A stretch of DNA of 64,000 bases, taken from positions 1 to 64,000 of the forward strand of contig CBDBKI010000005.1 of NCBI GenBank assembly GCA_965206615.1. Reading direction: 5' to 3'. Positions within the stretch are counted from its first letter, which is position 1, and every line of letters starts with the position of its first letter. The notes under the pieces were generated by a model, which had not been told where the DNA came from, did no database searches, and worked only from the letters and a program-made list of their open reading frames with translations. Source of the stretch: VXNE01 sp965206615. GTDB taxonomy: Bacteria > Pseudomonadota > Gammaproteobacteria > Pseudomonadales > Azotimanducaceae. A program made the position numbers and the translations under genes. Shown here piece by piece: positions 63,315-64,000 of this stretch.

Positions 63315-63959
63315 GTGCGGGGCCGGTCAGTTCCCGATCCGTGGTCTGTTCGTTCCCGCGGCGGTAGATGCCGCGCTCCACGACACATCCTGTCCAGTTG
63401 CGGGCACTATCTGGGCGACTACGGCAAGCGCGAGCGGCGGTTGCTCGACGACCGGCTCGTCGACGAGACGGGGTTGCAGTTCGATCCGCTGCGCAGGATC
63501 GCCCGGAATGAGCGGCGGATGATCGAATGCGGATTCGGCGTTGCCGGCGGTTTCCTGAAGGCGACCAAGCTGGACGGGATCACGCGGGAACCGGAAGCGA
63601 CCTACGGGTTCCGGGCGGGCGCGCAGGGCGTGGAGCTGTCGATCGAATGGCCGCTGCCCGGCGCCGCGGACTGGACAGGCGTACCGAGTGAAGAGTCCCC
63701 GTGGCCCATCAGCCCGGAACAGCTGTCCCGAAAGGGCGCGGGCCCGGCCATGAGCTGCGACGACTGGCTGGGCCAGCAGGTCGTGCTGTTCGACGGAAAG
63801 GGGATCTCGCTCCGGGAGATGATCCGCACGGTGGTCAACTTCGAGGGCGCCCACTCGATCGACGTCGGGCGCCTGGCGGCGTACGCCCAGCTCCACGAGC
63901 ACTTCCCGGAGAGCGAGTGGGCGGAGAAGACGCCCTATTGGTACGGGCGGCTGTTGTAG
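63315..63959 (+). CDS. Hypothetical protein, 5' end uncertain
   Basis: An open frame of 214 codons. The sense-like part begins near 63405 (HYLGDYGKRERRLLDDRLVD) and continues through FGVAGGFLKATKLDGITREP and WLGQQVVLFDGKGISLREMI to PYWYGRLL. The first 30 codons look random, and no good start was found at the meaning border. This is probably a gene truncated at its 5' end, perhaps by the same event that altered the RES gene. It ends in the next hairpin repeat. No family recognised. Confidence 0.5.
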   Translation: MRGRSVPDPWSVRSRGGRCRAPRHILSSCGHYLGDYGKRERRLLDDRLVDETGLQFDPLRRIARNERRMIECGFGVAGGFLKATKLDGITREPEATYGFRAGAQGVELSIEWPLPGAADWTGVPSEESPWPISPEQLSRKGAGPAMSCDDWLGQQVVLFDGKGISLREMIRTVVNFEGAHSIDVGRLAAYAQLHEHFPESEWAEKTPYWYGRLL

Positions 63960-63980
63960 GGGACGCCCTTGTGGCGTCCC
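63956..63980 (-). repeat. Short dispersed hairpin repeat, copy 7
   Basis: Plus-strand GTAGGGGACGCCCTTGTGGC then GTCCC: inverted relative to copies 3 and 4, with the ACAAGGGC loop. It overlaps the last codon of the preceding ORF. Confidence 0.8.
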
Positions 63981-64000
63981 GTTTCGAATGCTCGCACGGC

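Overview
The window looks like a high-GC chromosome segment from an uncultured gammaproteobacterium, near its replication origin. The evidence is the gene order yidC (3' end only), mnmE, mnmG, rsmG, parA, parB and then the complete nine-gene ATP synthase operon atpI-B-E-F-H-A-G-D-C, all on the plus strand (1-14138). This order is usual in Gammaproteobacteria, and the AtpE and AtpB sequences are of the proteobacterial type. One accessory gene, a PD-(D/E)XK nuclease-HEPN fusion (6187-6870), sits between parB and atpI.

From 14140 onward the housekeeping order stops and a long accessory region begins. The first block (14463-27790) is a DNA phosphorothioation-type locus. It holds a GIY-YIG-like protein and a DGQHR/DndB protein (plus strand). 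A minus-strand run encodes an IscS/DndA cysteine desulfurase, DndC, a DUF262-DUF1524 (SspE/GmrSD-like) nuclease broken by a frameshift, two proteins of the dnd-associated methyltransferase family and two tiny putative membrane proteins. A divergent plus-strand operon encodes a SNF2 helicase, two ParB-like proteins and a metallo-beta-lactamase-fold nuclease. I find no DndD, DndE, SspB or SspC. This is therefore either an incomplete locus or an unusual arrangement in which the SNF2-ParB-ParB-MBL set does that work. It is the best candidate in the window for an undescribed system.

The second block (27968-46072) continues as a defence-island-like region. A giant ATPase (about 2000 aa) overlaps a HEPN-like partner, with a divergent membrane protein carrying an HNH-like motif. 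An AAA ATPase is paired with a subtilase gene that has lost its catalytic Asp/His segment. Next come a frameshifted PD-(D/E)XK-type nuclease, an endonuclease/exonuclease/phosphatase-family protein, unknown genes and a two-gene cassette whose second member resembles ImmA/IrrE proteins.

The third block (43172-55700) is shaped by duplication. There are three copies of an SdiA-regulated-like exported or anchored beta-propeller protein, one of them truncated and fused to a duplicated nuclease-gene tail. A duplicated dehydrogenase/esterase pair has been collapsed by a deletion of about 1 kb into an in-frame chimeric ORF. An Rpn-family nuclease gene lies here with a detached 3' fragment. Single genes for DUF2806, a 3-hydroxyisobutyrate-dehydrogenase-like enzyme, an esterase, a DUF1330-like protein and a phytanoyl-CoA dioxygenase-like protein are interspersed.

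The last block (55819-63959) has a threonine-dehydratase-like enzyme, a Fic protein preceded by a perfect inverted-repeat operator, a nucleotidyltransferase, a PQQ-dependent quinohemoprotein lipoprotein, and toxin-antitoxin debris: a VapB fragment, an Xre/MbcA/ParS-like antitoxin, and a RES toxin knocked out of frame by a 10-bp tandem duplication. A family of short GC-rich hairpin repeats punctuates intergenic spaces throughout. No tRNA, rRNA, CRISPR array or insertion sequence with terminal repeats was recognised. All assignments come from reading the sequence; no database search was run.
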